NCBI GenBank assembly: GCA_025352625.1
Contig: JANXSR010000063.1
Span: 1-38,686, forward strand
Direction: 5' to 3'
Source: Ferruginibacter sp.
Lineage (GTDB): Bacteria; Bacteroidota; Bacteroidia; Chitinophagales; Chitinophagaceae
Length of the DNA stretch: 38,686 bases
Each line of letters starts with the position of its first letter. Within the stretch, counting starts at the first letter, position 1. The position numbers and the translations under genes are program-made. The notes below the pieces were generated by a model. The model was not told the origin of the DNA, did no database searches, and saw nothing but the letters and a program-made list of their open reading frames with translations. This document shows, one piece after another, positions 8,242 to 15,977 of the stretch.

Positions 8242-9738
8242 CTATTCATCATCAGCCCATGCTTTGGCGGCTTTAACAGATCGTTGCCATTGTTTGGTTA
8301 ATTTCTTTCTTTCTTCTTCATCCATAGCAGTAGTGAATTTTTTATCTACCTGCCATTGATTTTGTATGGCTTCCATATTTGGCCAGTACCCTACTGCAAG
8401 GCCAGCTAAATAAGCTGCACCCAATGCAGTGGTTTCAGTAATAACAGGTCTAACCACTGTAGTATTCATAATGTCGCTTTGAAATTGCATCAATAAATTA
8501 TTGACCGTGGCACCTCCATCAACCCTGAGTTCTTTTATGCTGATGCCCGAATCTGCTTCCATAGCTTTTAACACATCCATTGTTTGATAGGCAATGCTGT
8601 CTAATGCTGCACGGGCTATGTGTGATGCATTAGATCCTCTGGTAAGACCCGTAATAATTCCTCTTGCATGTTGGTTCCAGTGTGGTGCACCAAGGCCTGC
8701 AAAAGCAGGAACCACATAAACGCCTTCGCTATCTTTTACCTGTGTAGCTAATAATTCTACTTCGGCTGAAGTTTTAATAAAACCAAGGCTGTCTCTTAGC
8801 CATTGAATGATGGCACCTGCAATAAATACACTTCCTTCCAACGCATAATGAGTAGTGCCATTTACTTTCCATGCAACAGTGGTTAATAAATTGTTGGTAG
8901 ATGCAACAGGTTTTTCTCCCGTATTCATTAACATAAAACAACCGGTGCCGTATGTATTTTTTACCATGCCGGGCTGCGTACACATTTGTCCAAACAAAGC
9001 CGATTGCTGATCTCCGGCAATACCGGCGATAGGTATATTGTGGGCCGATAAAATATTTTGCGTGTGGCCATACACTTCACTGCTGCTGCGTATTTGCGGT
9101 AACATACTACCTGGAATACCAAATATATCCTGTAGTTCGCCATCCCATTGCAAAGTATGAATATTGCACATCATGGTTCGGGAAGCGTTTGAAACATCTG
9201 TCGCATGTACCTGGCCTTTTGTAAGGTTCCATAACAACCAGCTGTCTACTGTACCAAAACACAATTCGCCCTTATTGGCTTTTTCTCTTGCACCTGCCAC
9301 ATTATCTAAAATCCATTTTACTTTAGTGGCGCTAAAATAGGCGTCAATAATCAATCCCGTTTTTTCTTGTATCAGTTTATCAAGGCCCTTTGCTTTTAAT
9401 TCATCACAGAAAGAAGCTGTTCTTTTATCCTGCCAAACAATGGCGTTGTAAACCGGTACACCAGTATTTCTATCCCACACAACAGTTGTTTCTCTTTGAT
9501 TGGTGATGCCAATAGCAGCAATATTTTCTGCAGATAAACCTGCCTTACTAATCGCTTCGGCAGCCACACCAAATTGTGTACTCCATATTTCATTGGCATC
9601 ATGTTCTACCCAGCCTGACTGTGGAAAAAACTGTGTGAACTCTTTTTGAGCTGACGAAACTATGGAACCTTTCCTGTCAAATATGATGGCTCTTGAACTG
9701 GTGGTACCCTGGTCTAAAGCGAGAATATATTGTTGCAT
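8242..9738 (-). CDS. glpK: Glycerol kinase
   Basis: A 498-residue FGGY-family kinase that phosphorylates glycerol to glycerol 3-phosphate with ATP, trapping what GlpF lets in and supplying GlpD. The ATP-binding start [13 protein letters not shown] (about 6-18), the [11 protein letters not shown] motif, and the FGGY signature region [20 protein letters not shown] are all present, and the length is that of the E. coli enzyme. It is the promoter-proximal gene of the leftward glp cluster; no glp repressor gene is next to it. I could not find a perfect TAnnTTTG box in the upstream gap. Confidence 0.96.
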   Translation of the reverse strand: MQQYILALDQGTTSSRAIIFDRKGSIVSSAQKEFTQFFPQSGWVEHDANEIWSTQFGVAAEAISKAGLSAENIAAIGITNQRETTVVWDRNTGVPVYNAIVWQDKRTASFCDELKAKGLDKLIQEKTGLIIDAYFSATKVKWILDNVAGAREKANKGELCFGTVDSWLLWNLTKGQVHATDVSNASRTMMCNIHTLQWDGELQDIFGIPGSMLPQIRSSSEVYGHTQNILSAHNIPIAGIAGDQQSALFGQMCTQPGMVKNTYGTGCFMLMNTGEKPVASTNNLLTTVAWKVNGTTHYALEGSVFIAGAIIQWLRDSLGFIKTSAEVELLATQVKDSEGVYVVPAFAGLGAPHWNQHARGIITGLTRGSNASHIARAALDSIAYQTMDVLKAMEADSGISIKELRVDGGATVNNLLMQFQSDIMNTTVVRPVITETTALGAAYLAGLAVGYWPNMEAIQNQWQVDKKFTTAMDEEERKKLTKQWQRSVKAAKAWADDE

Positions 9739-10096
9739 GCAATGTTATTTTGTGTTGAGATAAAAATTTGAAACAGCTATTGACTAAAGTACGCTGACAT
9801 TAAAAAAGGCTTTGCAGCCATACATATAAAACAGGAAGTTTTTTGGAAAAGGATGCTGGCATATAATCGTTTTGTTTTGCTAATGTAGTATTTATAATTA
9901 TAGCATTGGAAAGTTTACGGTCAAATCTTTATTGGATTTTTCTTAATCCATCAATGTAACCTGAAAGGCTACACTCAAAAGCAGAAGATGATAACTATTA
10001 TGTTTTATAAGATCTTTTTAATTTACCTGCTTGACTGATCAACAAAAAAGGCAACACTATTCGGTTGCCTTTTTTAATATTTTAATGTACCTGTAA
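9739..10096. other. Intergenic gap upstream of glpK
   Basis: This 358-base stretch must carry the glpK promoter on its left side and the terminator of the next leftward operon on its right side (hairpin at 10044-10075). I see no credible open frame and no perfect Bacteroidota -7 box on the minus strand, so the glp promoter may be activator-dependent or degenerate. Confidence 0.4.
10044..10075 (-). terminator. Terminator of the DUF1080 / cytochrome operon
   Basis: Perfect 12-base arms AAAAAAGGCAAC (10044-10055) and GTTGCCTTTTTT (10064-10075) around an eight-base loop. It begins 21 bases past the stop of the propeller-cytochrome gene. A/T runs on both sides make it a classical intrinsic terminator usable in either direction. 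Confidence 0.85.
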
Positions 10097-12019
10097 TTAT
10101 TTTTTAACTGCCAGCGAATTGATCCATGCAGCAATTTTCCGGGCATCTCCTTGCGGTACCTGTGGCATGGGCGGCATGGGTGTTGAATAGGCCGGCCAGT
10201 TTTGCGGTTGCGGATTTTTTAAGAGTTGCAAAATTTTATCAGTGGAATAATTTCTTTTGGCTACATCTATAAAACCAGGCCCTACCTGTTTTTTATCTGG
10301 GTTGTGGCAGGCTACACAGGTATATTTTGTAAGCAATGGTTTTATCTGTGCGTAAGTATATGTACCGGTAGTAGCAACGGCAGTTTTTGCAGTAATTGCT
10401 TTGGCAGTATTTTTTGTACTAACTGTTGCCATAGATAATTTTGCACCCTCGGGAATATTGTTGAGTGTATAATATCCTGTCGGGTGAACCAGGGTATAGG
10501 AATTTTCTTTATCCCGGATGCCATCCAGTTTTATGATGTGGATATAATATTGCCTCAGATTGCCAACGATCAGCCGGACCTTCAATCCATCATCAGAAAC
10601 CTTCACTCCTTTTACCGGGCATTTCTGACTATTTACTGGCGGACTACCGTATACGCCATGGTATTTATAAATATAACTTTCCACATTATAACTGGCCAGG
10701 TCTTCTGCATATTTTTTATCAATAGGTTTGGTAAATTCTATTTCAAAACCATCAGGCATGGCTTTCACTGTTCTCATTTCAAAAGGCAAACGGTTGTTCC
10801 AGGTAAGGCGTTGCAAGCCTTCGTTGGCATCGCCAGCAGAGCCCCAGCCACGGTTCGTTTCTCCTGCAAATAAAGAGCCGTCGGTGCCCCATGCCATACG
10901 CACTATGCCCGATTGAAATCCACTTCTGAAATCCCAGGCGCAGCCCTGTAACTCGCCATTTACTTTTTCCATAAATACCCTGGCTATTTTGCTTTGGCCC
11001 TGGTCACCTACCAGCAACTGGCCTTCAAAAGGTCCAAAAACACCTTTAGGTATTTTAACTATTTCAGAGGTGGAGATGCCAAGAATTCCATGGGGCAACC
11101 ATACTGCCGGTAACTGTAATTCTGGAATAAATTTTTTCATTTCAAACTCTGTCATGAATTTTTCATTCACTTTGTTTTCAGGTTTTACCTGCTGGCTATC
11201 CGGGCCAAACTCAATACGTGGATTTATTTTTGAAAAAATTTCCTGCTGTGTTAATTTTAACGGAGAGTTGGGTTGATTTGTCCAAACCAAACTTGCCGGA
11301 TGCCCCATGAACGCCCCTTTTTTAACGGGCATGATACTGCCTGAACCAACCCAGTCTCCCTGGTTATCGGTATAAAATAATTCACCATCAATCATGCTGA
11401 TACCGCACGGAGAACGCATACCTGCTGCCCAGGGTTCTACCCGGCCATCATCATAAATATGCAGGGTCCATCCTCTCCATGGAACAAAACTTTCAGGATG
11501 CCACCATGCCCCAGGAAAACCAAGGTTGAGGGTAACAAAAAAAGAGCCATCCGGTGCCAGCTTAGGCCCAAAGCTATATTCATGGTAATTGCCTGAAATC
11601 GGCCATGCATACACCGTTTCAAAAACGTCGGCCTTGCCATCCATGTTTGAATCGAAGAGCCTTGTAAGCTCACCACGTTGCACCACATACAACGATCCGT
11701 TTTTATAAGCAACGCCGAGCACTTCGTGCAAGCCGGAAGCAAATTTTCTGAAATAAGGTTTGGCACTGGTTGGGTTTTCAACTATAAAAATATCACCTCT
11801 CCTGGTGGTTACGGCAAGGTCTCCGTTTGGTAAGGAGCAAAGTCCACCAACTTCCAGCAACGTACCTTCGGGTGAACGCACTTTGTTGATCTTAAAAAAA
11901 TCTTCTTCTTTTGCAGCTTCCTGTGCAAGCAAAGCTGGCTGAAAACTAAAAATGGCAGCAAAACAAAAGATAAAATATTTACAAATTGTTGCGGTGGTTA
12001 TTGATGTATATAATTTCAT
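10097..12019 (-). CDS. Secreted beta-propeller (PQQ sugar dehydrogenase-like) protein with C-terminal cytochrome c domain
   Basis: A 640-residue exported protein. Residues 1-32 are a signal peptide ending PALLAQ. From about 45 to 430 runs a propeller of the soluble glucose dehydrogenase / NHL-like type (GGLCSLPNGDLAVTTRRGDI, RSPCGISMIDGELFYTDNQG, LLVGDQGQSKIARV). A beta-rich linker covers about 430-545. The last 90 residues are a small cytochrome c: the haem motif CVACH at 568-572 and candidate axial methionines at 615 and 618 in TPMPPMPQ. The arrangement suggests a periplasmic oxidoreductase or binding protein that passes electrons to the respiratory chain. The substrate is unknown, but the upstream partner gene (17 bases away) has a glycoside-type DUF1080 domain. 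A strong terminator follows. Confidence 0.82.
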   Translation of the reverse strand: MKLYTSITTATICKYFIFCFAAIFSFQPALLAQEAAKEEDFFKINKVRSPEGTLLEVGGLCSLPNGDLAVTTRRGDIFIVENPTSAKPYFRKFASGLHEVLGVAYKNGSLYVVQRGELTRLFDSNMDGKADVFETVYAWPISGNYHEYSFGPKLAPDGSFFVTLNLGFPGAWWHPESFVPWRGWTLHIYDDGRVEPWAAGMRSPCGISMIDGELFYTDNQGDWVGSGSIMPVKKGAFMGHPASLVWTNQPNSPLKLTQQEIFSKINPRIEFGPDSQQVKPENKVNEKFMTEFEMKKFIPELQLPAVWLPHGILGISTSEIVKIPKGVFGPFEGQLLVGDQGQSKIARVFMEKVNGELQGCAWDFRSGFQSGIVRMAWGTDGSLFAGETNRGWGSAGDANEGLQRLTWNNRLPFEMRTVKAMPDGFEIEFTKPIDKKYAEDLASYNVESYIYKYHGVYGSPPVNSQKCPVKGVKVSDDGLKVRLIVGNLRQYYIHIIKLDGIRDKENSYTLVHPTGYYTLNNIPEGAKLSMATVSTKNTAKAITAKTAVATTGTYTYAQIKPLLTKYTCVACHNPDKKQVGPGFIDVAKRNYSTDKILQLLKNPQPQNWPAYSTPMPPMPQVPQGDARKIAAWINSLAVKK

Positions 12020-12036
12020 AAAAAATGCGGTGTTGA

Positions 12037-12327
12037 TTAAAAAAGAATGGCGTAGCTGATTTTATTTTGAAAAGGGATCAGCATTTCCTTTTGCCCGTTC
12101 TGTTCCCGTATCAATGGCTTTATACCATTAGAGATATCTGTTTTTAAATAGTAAGTTTTGTCATCAACCAGGTATAACCCGCCTGAAATCTCAGTGATTG
12201 AATTGGCTGTGACTACACGAACATACAGGTTAGGCAAGCCATTCTGAATAGTGATCTCTCTTTCAATTCCCTGCCTGTTTTCTGATACCCTTATCTTGTC
12301 TGATACCGCAGCTCCGTAGATGGTGTA
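12037..12327 (-). pseudogene. In-frame continuation of the DUF1080/PA14 gene beyond a stop codon
   Basis: Directly after the TAA at 12328-12330 the same reading frame stays open for 96 codons, to a TAA at 12037-12039. The conceptual product starts YTIYGAAVSDKIRVSEN, passes a TTG codon at 12237 and ends QNKISYAILF. It reads as normal protein (NLYVRVV, GGLYLVDDKTYYLKT, KEMLIPF) and looks like the missing end of the upstream protein's C-terminal domain, whose last residues before the stop are DEKDRPTF. The simplest reading is a single-base nonsense change (for example AAA to TAA) that split the gene recently, since the tail has not decayed. The alternatives are a sequencing error or stop read-through. 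The tail is unlikely to be translated on its own. Confidence 0.7.
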
Positions 12328-13860
12328 TTAAAAGGTAGGTCTGTCTTTTTCATCAAGTACATAACCATTTGGCCGGTAGCTGGTTCCCGTTGTATCGCCT
12401 GCCCATGCAGCATTTACATCTGTCAATCTTTCAACAGTAAGTGCCGGTTTACCAAAATATTGGGTAGCACCCGCAGCTCTTGATGAGCCATCACCTCTTT
12501 CGTGCCACATAGGCGTAGCATCTAAAAAATTACCCCGCCACAACTGTACCATCATACCTTTATCCATATCGTATGTGTAGTGAATTTTTTCGGGAGTGCC
12601 GACATTTACAGAATGCGTAACCCGGCTTCCTGAAGGCAGGTCCACGAAACTGCGGAGGATGGTATTTTCTGTTGCATTTACGAGTACCGGATCTGCATCA
12701 TTGGTGGAGGAAATACTGTTGGCATTGCTGATGGTAAATTCTCTTATACCAGGTCCGGTAATATTAAGTGCCAGTGAAGATCTTGCCCAATCAACATACT
12801 TTGAATAAACAAATTCAAAAGGCCAGTCTCCCGGTTGCAGCGTAACAGCACCCCTGTTGTCTTTACTATTCAAAGCAAATACAGTATTGTTGTTTATTTT
12901 AAGGGAACCACTCCCACCGGCAGTGTGGGCAATAAAATTATATTCACCAGGTTCATTGATGTGCAAAGTTCCTGTGTAGCGAACAAGGTATTCATTGTCT
13001 GGTAATCCTGTAATGTTGGTAGTAATATCAGGGACGTTTTTTTGTGTTATTGCTTTGATGCTTTTATAATCGGGTTCTTTTGCAAATTTCCCTTTGTATA
13101 AGCTGGCGGCGATGACAGACAAAGATGGTTTTGCTTTATCATAACTGCTCACCATTATATTTCTAAAAGCCACCGGCCCGTGGTCTCCCTGTATGCGCAA
13201 TGCATCCGTTGCCACTTCATTGTTTTCAACAGCACCACGGGTAGGACCTGCGAGGGATACATTTTCCTGTATCAATACACCGTTTAATTCTACCCTTAAA
13301 ATTTTGGCATTTTCAATTTTTGTACTGCCTTCAAAACGGGGAGCCTGGAAAGTTATTTTTAAATGTTGCCAAAGACCGGGTGCCCGGCTTACATTCTGCC
13401 TGGGAGCATATCCTTCATATCCTTTTTGTCCCTCGGGCTTTGTTTCATCCCAACGTTCGTAAATGCCTCCGTTATCTCCTGAACGGGGATTCAGAACTCC
13501 CCAGCTATCCAGTAATTGCACTTCGTACCTGCCCTGCAAATAAATACCGCTGTTTGAACCTTTGGCCATCATGTAATCCAGTTCTATATCAAGATCTCCA
13601 TGTTTAAAATTTGTAAACAGGTCTTCCCTTGCCGCTGTACCCGGTTGATTTACCAACACCCCTTTTCCGTTGCTGAAAATGAGGGTATCGTTCTTATTAA
13701 GATCAGCATTTACATCACCGGCAATATGCCAGTTGGCACCTGCATTTTTAAAATCAGACAGGGTACTGAGATCAAGCTGCTTTTGTGCTGTTAATGTCTG
13801 CCAGGTTAAAAGTGTAATAAAAAAATGGATTGTTTTTACTATACTGTTGGTTTTGATCAT
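12328..13860 (-). CDS. Secreted DUF1080 (3-keto-disaccharide hydrolase-like) plus PA14-like protein, ended by an early TAA
   Basis: A 510-residue exported protein with a signal peptide ending TLTAQ (about residue 26). Residues 30-250 are a DUF1080 / 3-keto-disaccharide hydrolase domain of concanavalin-like fold: GDLDIELDYMMAKGSNSGIY, GRYEVQLLDSWG, GGIYERW and ADALRIQGDHGPVAFRNI-type motifs. Residues 255-385 look like a PA14-type sugar-binding beta domain (YTGTLHINEPGEYNFIAHT). From about 390 a third domain begins (VLRSFVDLPSGSRVTHSVNVG, YDMDKGMMVQLWRGNFLDATP). The frame stops at TAA in the middle of that domain and then continues open for 96 codons, so the full gene was probably 12037-13860 (607 residues). 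DUF1080 domains of known function act on oxidised (3-keto) glycosides; the downstream cytochrome protein could provide the oxidation. Function of the truncated product is uncertain. Confidence 0.8.
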   Translation of the reverse strand: MIKTNSIVKTIHFFITLLTWQTLTAQKQLDLSTLSDFKNAGANWHIAGDVNADLNKNDTLIFSNGKGVLVNQPGTAAREDLFTNFKHGDLDIELDYMMAKGSNSGIYLQGRYEVQLLDSWGVLNPRSGDNGGIYERWDETKPEGQKGYEGYAPRQNVSRAPGLWQHLKITFQAPRFEGSTKIENAKILRVELNGVLIQENVSLAGPTRGAVENNEVATDALRIQGDHGPVAFRNIMVSSYDKAKPSLSVIAASLYKGKFAKEPDYKSIKAITQKNVPDITTNITGLPDNEYLVRYTGTLHINEPGEYNFIAHTAGGSGSLKINNNTVFALNSKDNRGAVTLQPGDWPFEFVYSKYVDWARSSLALNITGPGIREFTISNANSISSTNDADPVLVNATENTILRSFVDLPSGSRVTHSVNVGTPEKIHYTYDMDKGMMVQLWRGNFLDATPMWHERGDGSSRAAGATQYFGKPALTVERLTDVNAAWAGDTTGTSYRPNGYVLDEKDRPTF

Positions 13861-14009
13861 ATCTGAAATTTATGGCTTGGGTTGTTACAGGCAGATTATA
13901 GCACCTGCATTTTTAACTTTTAAATGTATGGCAAAAATTGTTAACAGTATTTTTTTTCCTGACCGGATATTTCCTGTTATCTTACTTTGGTGTTTTTTGT
14001 AATGGATTG

Positions 14010-14054
14010 GATAAAAAATGCCGGATTGATAAAATAGCCATTTTGGAATCCGGC
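14010..14054 (-). terminator. Orphan terminator-like hairpin in the leader of the DUF1080 operon
   Basis: Arms GCCGGATT (14020-14027) and AATCCGGC (14047-14054) are perfect eight-base complements with a 19-base loop. Read on the minus strand the stem is followed by A then TTTTTTAT, the layout of an intrinsic terminator. No gene on the minus strand ends here, and the DUF1080 start is 150 bases further on, so it could be an attenuator in that gene's leader or the end of a small RNA. Confidence 0.45.
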
Positions 14055-14142
14055 CTCTGCCTTTAACAAGTTATTTACAATGCCTGTCAGTGTTATTTTT
14101 TAGCTTCCGTCAATCAAAAACACCATTCTCCTCGTAAAACCC

Positions 14143-14150
14143 TATCTTTA
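14143..14150 (+). promoter_or_regulatory. Possible -7 box for the 119-residue gene
   Basis: TATCTTTA differs by one base from the Bacteroidota consensus TAnnTTTG. It would start RNA about 60-70 bases before the ATG at 14221. No TTG was seen at the usual -33 distance, so support is modest. Confidence 0.3.
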
Positions 14151-14220
14151 TACGCCATATTTTACTTTACTTAAATATCCATCAACGGTAAGAAACTAAT
14201 AACAATTAAAATTTTTTTAT

Positions 14221-14580
14221 ATGTACACGTATATTTGGAATAAATACTTACCGGTAATTAGAATTTTATTAAAAAAATCTGCTGCGGGTGATCAATTACT
14301 AAGCCTTAACAGGGAAGATTTTGAAAGAGCCGGAACCGGTAGAAAAGCTGGCTATAAGTTTGTTATTGTTTTTACCGATGGTAAAGTAAGTAATGTAATC
14401 AGTGGTTCTGACCTCGCCAGTCACCTTGCCAGTGCAATGTTAGAAGATGCAGCAACAAAAGCTGTTTTGCAAACCGGACAGTTTGAAGTGATATTGAATA
14501 CCAAATTTCAGATCACCATAAAAAATACAACTCCTCAACCAGTTATAACAGAAGTTGCAGCAACTGTAGAAGCAGAGTAA
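14221..14580 (+). CDS. Conserved-looking hypothetical protein, 119 residues
   Basis: I do not recognise the family. The protein has no signal peptide. It opens with a short hydrophobic-basic stretch (MYTYIWNKYLPVIRILLKK), then an acidic/polar segment with LNREDFERAGTGRKAGYKF, a beta-rich core (FVIVFTDGKVSNVIS), a helix (SDLASHLASAMLEDAATKAVLQ) and a strand pair (FEVILNTKFQITIKN) before a low-complexity acidic end. Codon use resembles the neighbours, and the frame has an ATG with an A/T-rich leader, so it looks like a true gene. It is 61 bases ahead of a DEAD-box RNA helicase gene in the same direction and may be co-transcribed, which would suggest but not show a role linked to RNA or cold response. 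Confidence 0.65.
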   Translation: MYTYIWNKYLPVIRILLKKSAAGDQLLSLNREDFERAGTGRKAGYKFVIVFTDGKVSNVISGSDLASHLASAMLEDAATKAVLQTGQFEVILNTKFQITIKNTTPQPVITEVAATVEAE

Positions 14581-14641
14581 GTATTAGCATGTTGTTATAA
14601 CAGAAGAAATACCATTATAAATTTAATTACCCATAATTATT

Positions 14642-15883
14642 TTGAAGTTTACAGATTTCGGTTTCGATGAAAGATTAATTGAAGGCATTGAAGCATCAGG
14701 ATACAATGAAGCAACACCAGTTCAGGAACAGGTTATTCCCCTGGTTTTAGCAGGGAAGGATGTAATTGCCTCCGCACAAACAGGTACGGGTAAAACAGCT
14801 GCCTTTTTATTACCTCTTATTAACAACATTATTTCCAGCCCCCTCAATCACCACAGCATTACTGCATTGGTTATTGTACCAACAAGAGAACTTGCCATAC
14901 AAATAGCACAGCATATGGAAGGCCTTAGTTATTTTACTTCTGTAAGCTCTATTGCAGTTTATGGAGGCGGGGACGGCAATGCTTTTATTCAGGAGAAAAA
15001 AGCATTGAGTGTTGGAGCTGATGTAGTGATTTGTACGCCCGGTAAAATGCTTGCTCATATCAATATGGGATATGTAAAATTCCAGGGATTAAAATATTTA
15101 ATTTTAGATGAAGCGGACCGTATGTTGGATATGGGTTTTTATGATGACATTATGCGCATAATTGGAGCGCTGCCGGCAAAAAGGCAAAACCTTTTATTTT
15201 CGGCCACCATGCCTCATAAAATAAGAGAAATGGCAAGAAGGATTTTGCACCAGCCTGCTGAAATAAATATTTCTATTAGTAAGCCCAACGAAAAAATTAT
15301 ACAGCTTGCCTATGTAGTGTATGATACCCAAAAAATTTCTCTTGTAAAATATTTGTTACTACAAAAAACTTTCTCATCGGTGCTTATTTTTTGTAGCAGT
15401 AAAAACAGTGTAAAAGAATTAAACAGGCAGCTTAAAAAAACGGGCCTGCCGGTAGATGAAATACACAGTGATCTTGAGCAGGATAAAAGAGAAGAAGTGC
15501 TGATGCATTTTAAAAGCGGCCGTCTGCAAATATTGGTAGCGACAGATATATTAAGTCGTGGAATTGATATTGATAATATCGGATTAGTATTAAATTATGA
15601 TGTACCGCACGATGGGGAAGACTATGTGCATCGTATTGGCCGTACGGCCAGGGCTGCAGCAGAAGGCACTGCTATTACTTTTATAAGTGTGAAAGAACAA
15701 AGAAAATTTGCTGCTATCGAAAAATTGCTAGGTAAATCTGTACCAAAAGAACTTGTGCCGGCGCAATTTGGCGACGCACCTGCTTATACCCCAACTACAT
15801 TTATACCAAGAGAAGTGGGTACTAAACATGGCAAAAAGCCGATGCACTTTAGCAGAAATTCACCGGTAAAAAGACCATTGTAA
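14642..15883 (+). CDS. DEAD-box RNA helicase, RhlE-like
   Basis: A 413-residue ATP-dependent RNA helicase of the short RhlE/DeaD type. The ordered motifs are readable: Q motif around TPVQEQ (25-30), Walker A AQTGTGKT (45-52), PTREL (80-84), TPGK (132-135), DEAD (156-159), SAT (187-189), and in the second domain LVATDILSRGIDID and HRIGRTARA. The C-terminus is short and basic (GTKHGKKPMHFSRNSPVKRP), as in RNA-binding tails. The start is TTG at 14642; the following KFTDFGFDERL is the usual family beginning and no ATG precedes it in frame nearby. It likely unwinds rRNA or mRNA structure during ribosome assembly or cold growth. A small hairpin terminator follows. Confidence 0.93.
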   Translation: MKFTDFGFDERLIEGIEASGYNEATPVQEQVIPLVLAGKDVIASAQTGTGKTAAFLLPLINNIISSPLNHHSITALVIVPTRELAIQIAQHMEGLSYFTSVSSIAVYGGGDGNAFIQEKKALSVGADVVICTPGKMLAHINMGYVKFQGLKYLILDEADRMLDMGFYDDIMRIIGALPAKRQNLLFSATMPHKIREMARRILHQPAEINISISKPNEKIIQLAYVVYDTQKISLVKYLLLQKTFSSVLIFCSSKNSVKELNRQLKKTGLPVDEIHSDLEQDKREEVLMHFKSGRLQILVATDILSRGIDIDNIGLVLNYDVPHDGEDYVHRIGRTARAAAEGTAITFISVKEQRKFAAIEKLLGKSVPKELVPAQFGDAPAYTPTTFIPREVGTKHGKKPMHFSRNSPVKRPL

Positions 15884-15890
15884 ACATTAC

Positions 15891-15925
15891 GGAAGAAGGA
15901 GTATTCTTCTTTTCTGTTTTCTTTA
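15891..15925 (+). terminator. Terminator after the DEAD-box helicase gene
   Basis: GGAAGAAG (15891-15898) pairs with CTTCTTTT (15906-15913), six Watson-Crick pairs plus two wobbles, with a seven-base loop and a T-rich tail (TTTTCTGTTTTCTTT). It begins 8 bases past the stop at 15883 and separates the helicase from recG. Confidence 0.55.
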
Positions 15926-15969
15926 ATACATAAACACCAGTCTGAAAGGGTTAGTTTATTGTAATGAAA

Positions 15970-15977
15970 TATATTTG
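15970..15977 (+). promoter_or_regulatory. Perfect TAnnTTTG box overlapping the recG TTG
   Basis: TATATTTG matches the Bacteroidota -7 consensus exactly. RNA would begin about five bases after it, near 15982, which is downstream of the TTG at 15975 that opens the long recG frame. If the box is used, recG must start at a rarer codon downstream. Confidence 0.45.

Larger units (their letters stand above)
13861..14220. other. Divergent intergenic region between the DUF1080 operon and the 119-residue orphan
   Basis: This 360-base region must hold promoters for both directions. It contains a terminator-like hairpin on the minus strand (14010-14054) and a near-match -7 box on the plus strand (14143-14150). 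No credible open frame was seen apart from a shadow of the DUF1080 gene. Confidence 0.4.

Noticed and set aside
12037..12237. A separate 66-residue gene starting at TTG
   Set aside because: It is the same frame as the preceding DUF1080/PA14 gene with 30 open codons between, so it is better read as that gene's tail after a nonsense codon.
13670..14002. A 110-codon plus-strand frame reaching into the divergent gap
   Set aside because: Most of it is antisense to the DUF1080 gene's signal peptide region, and its product has no recognisable features.
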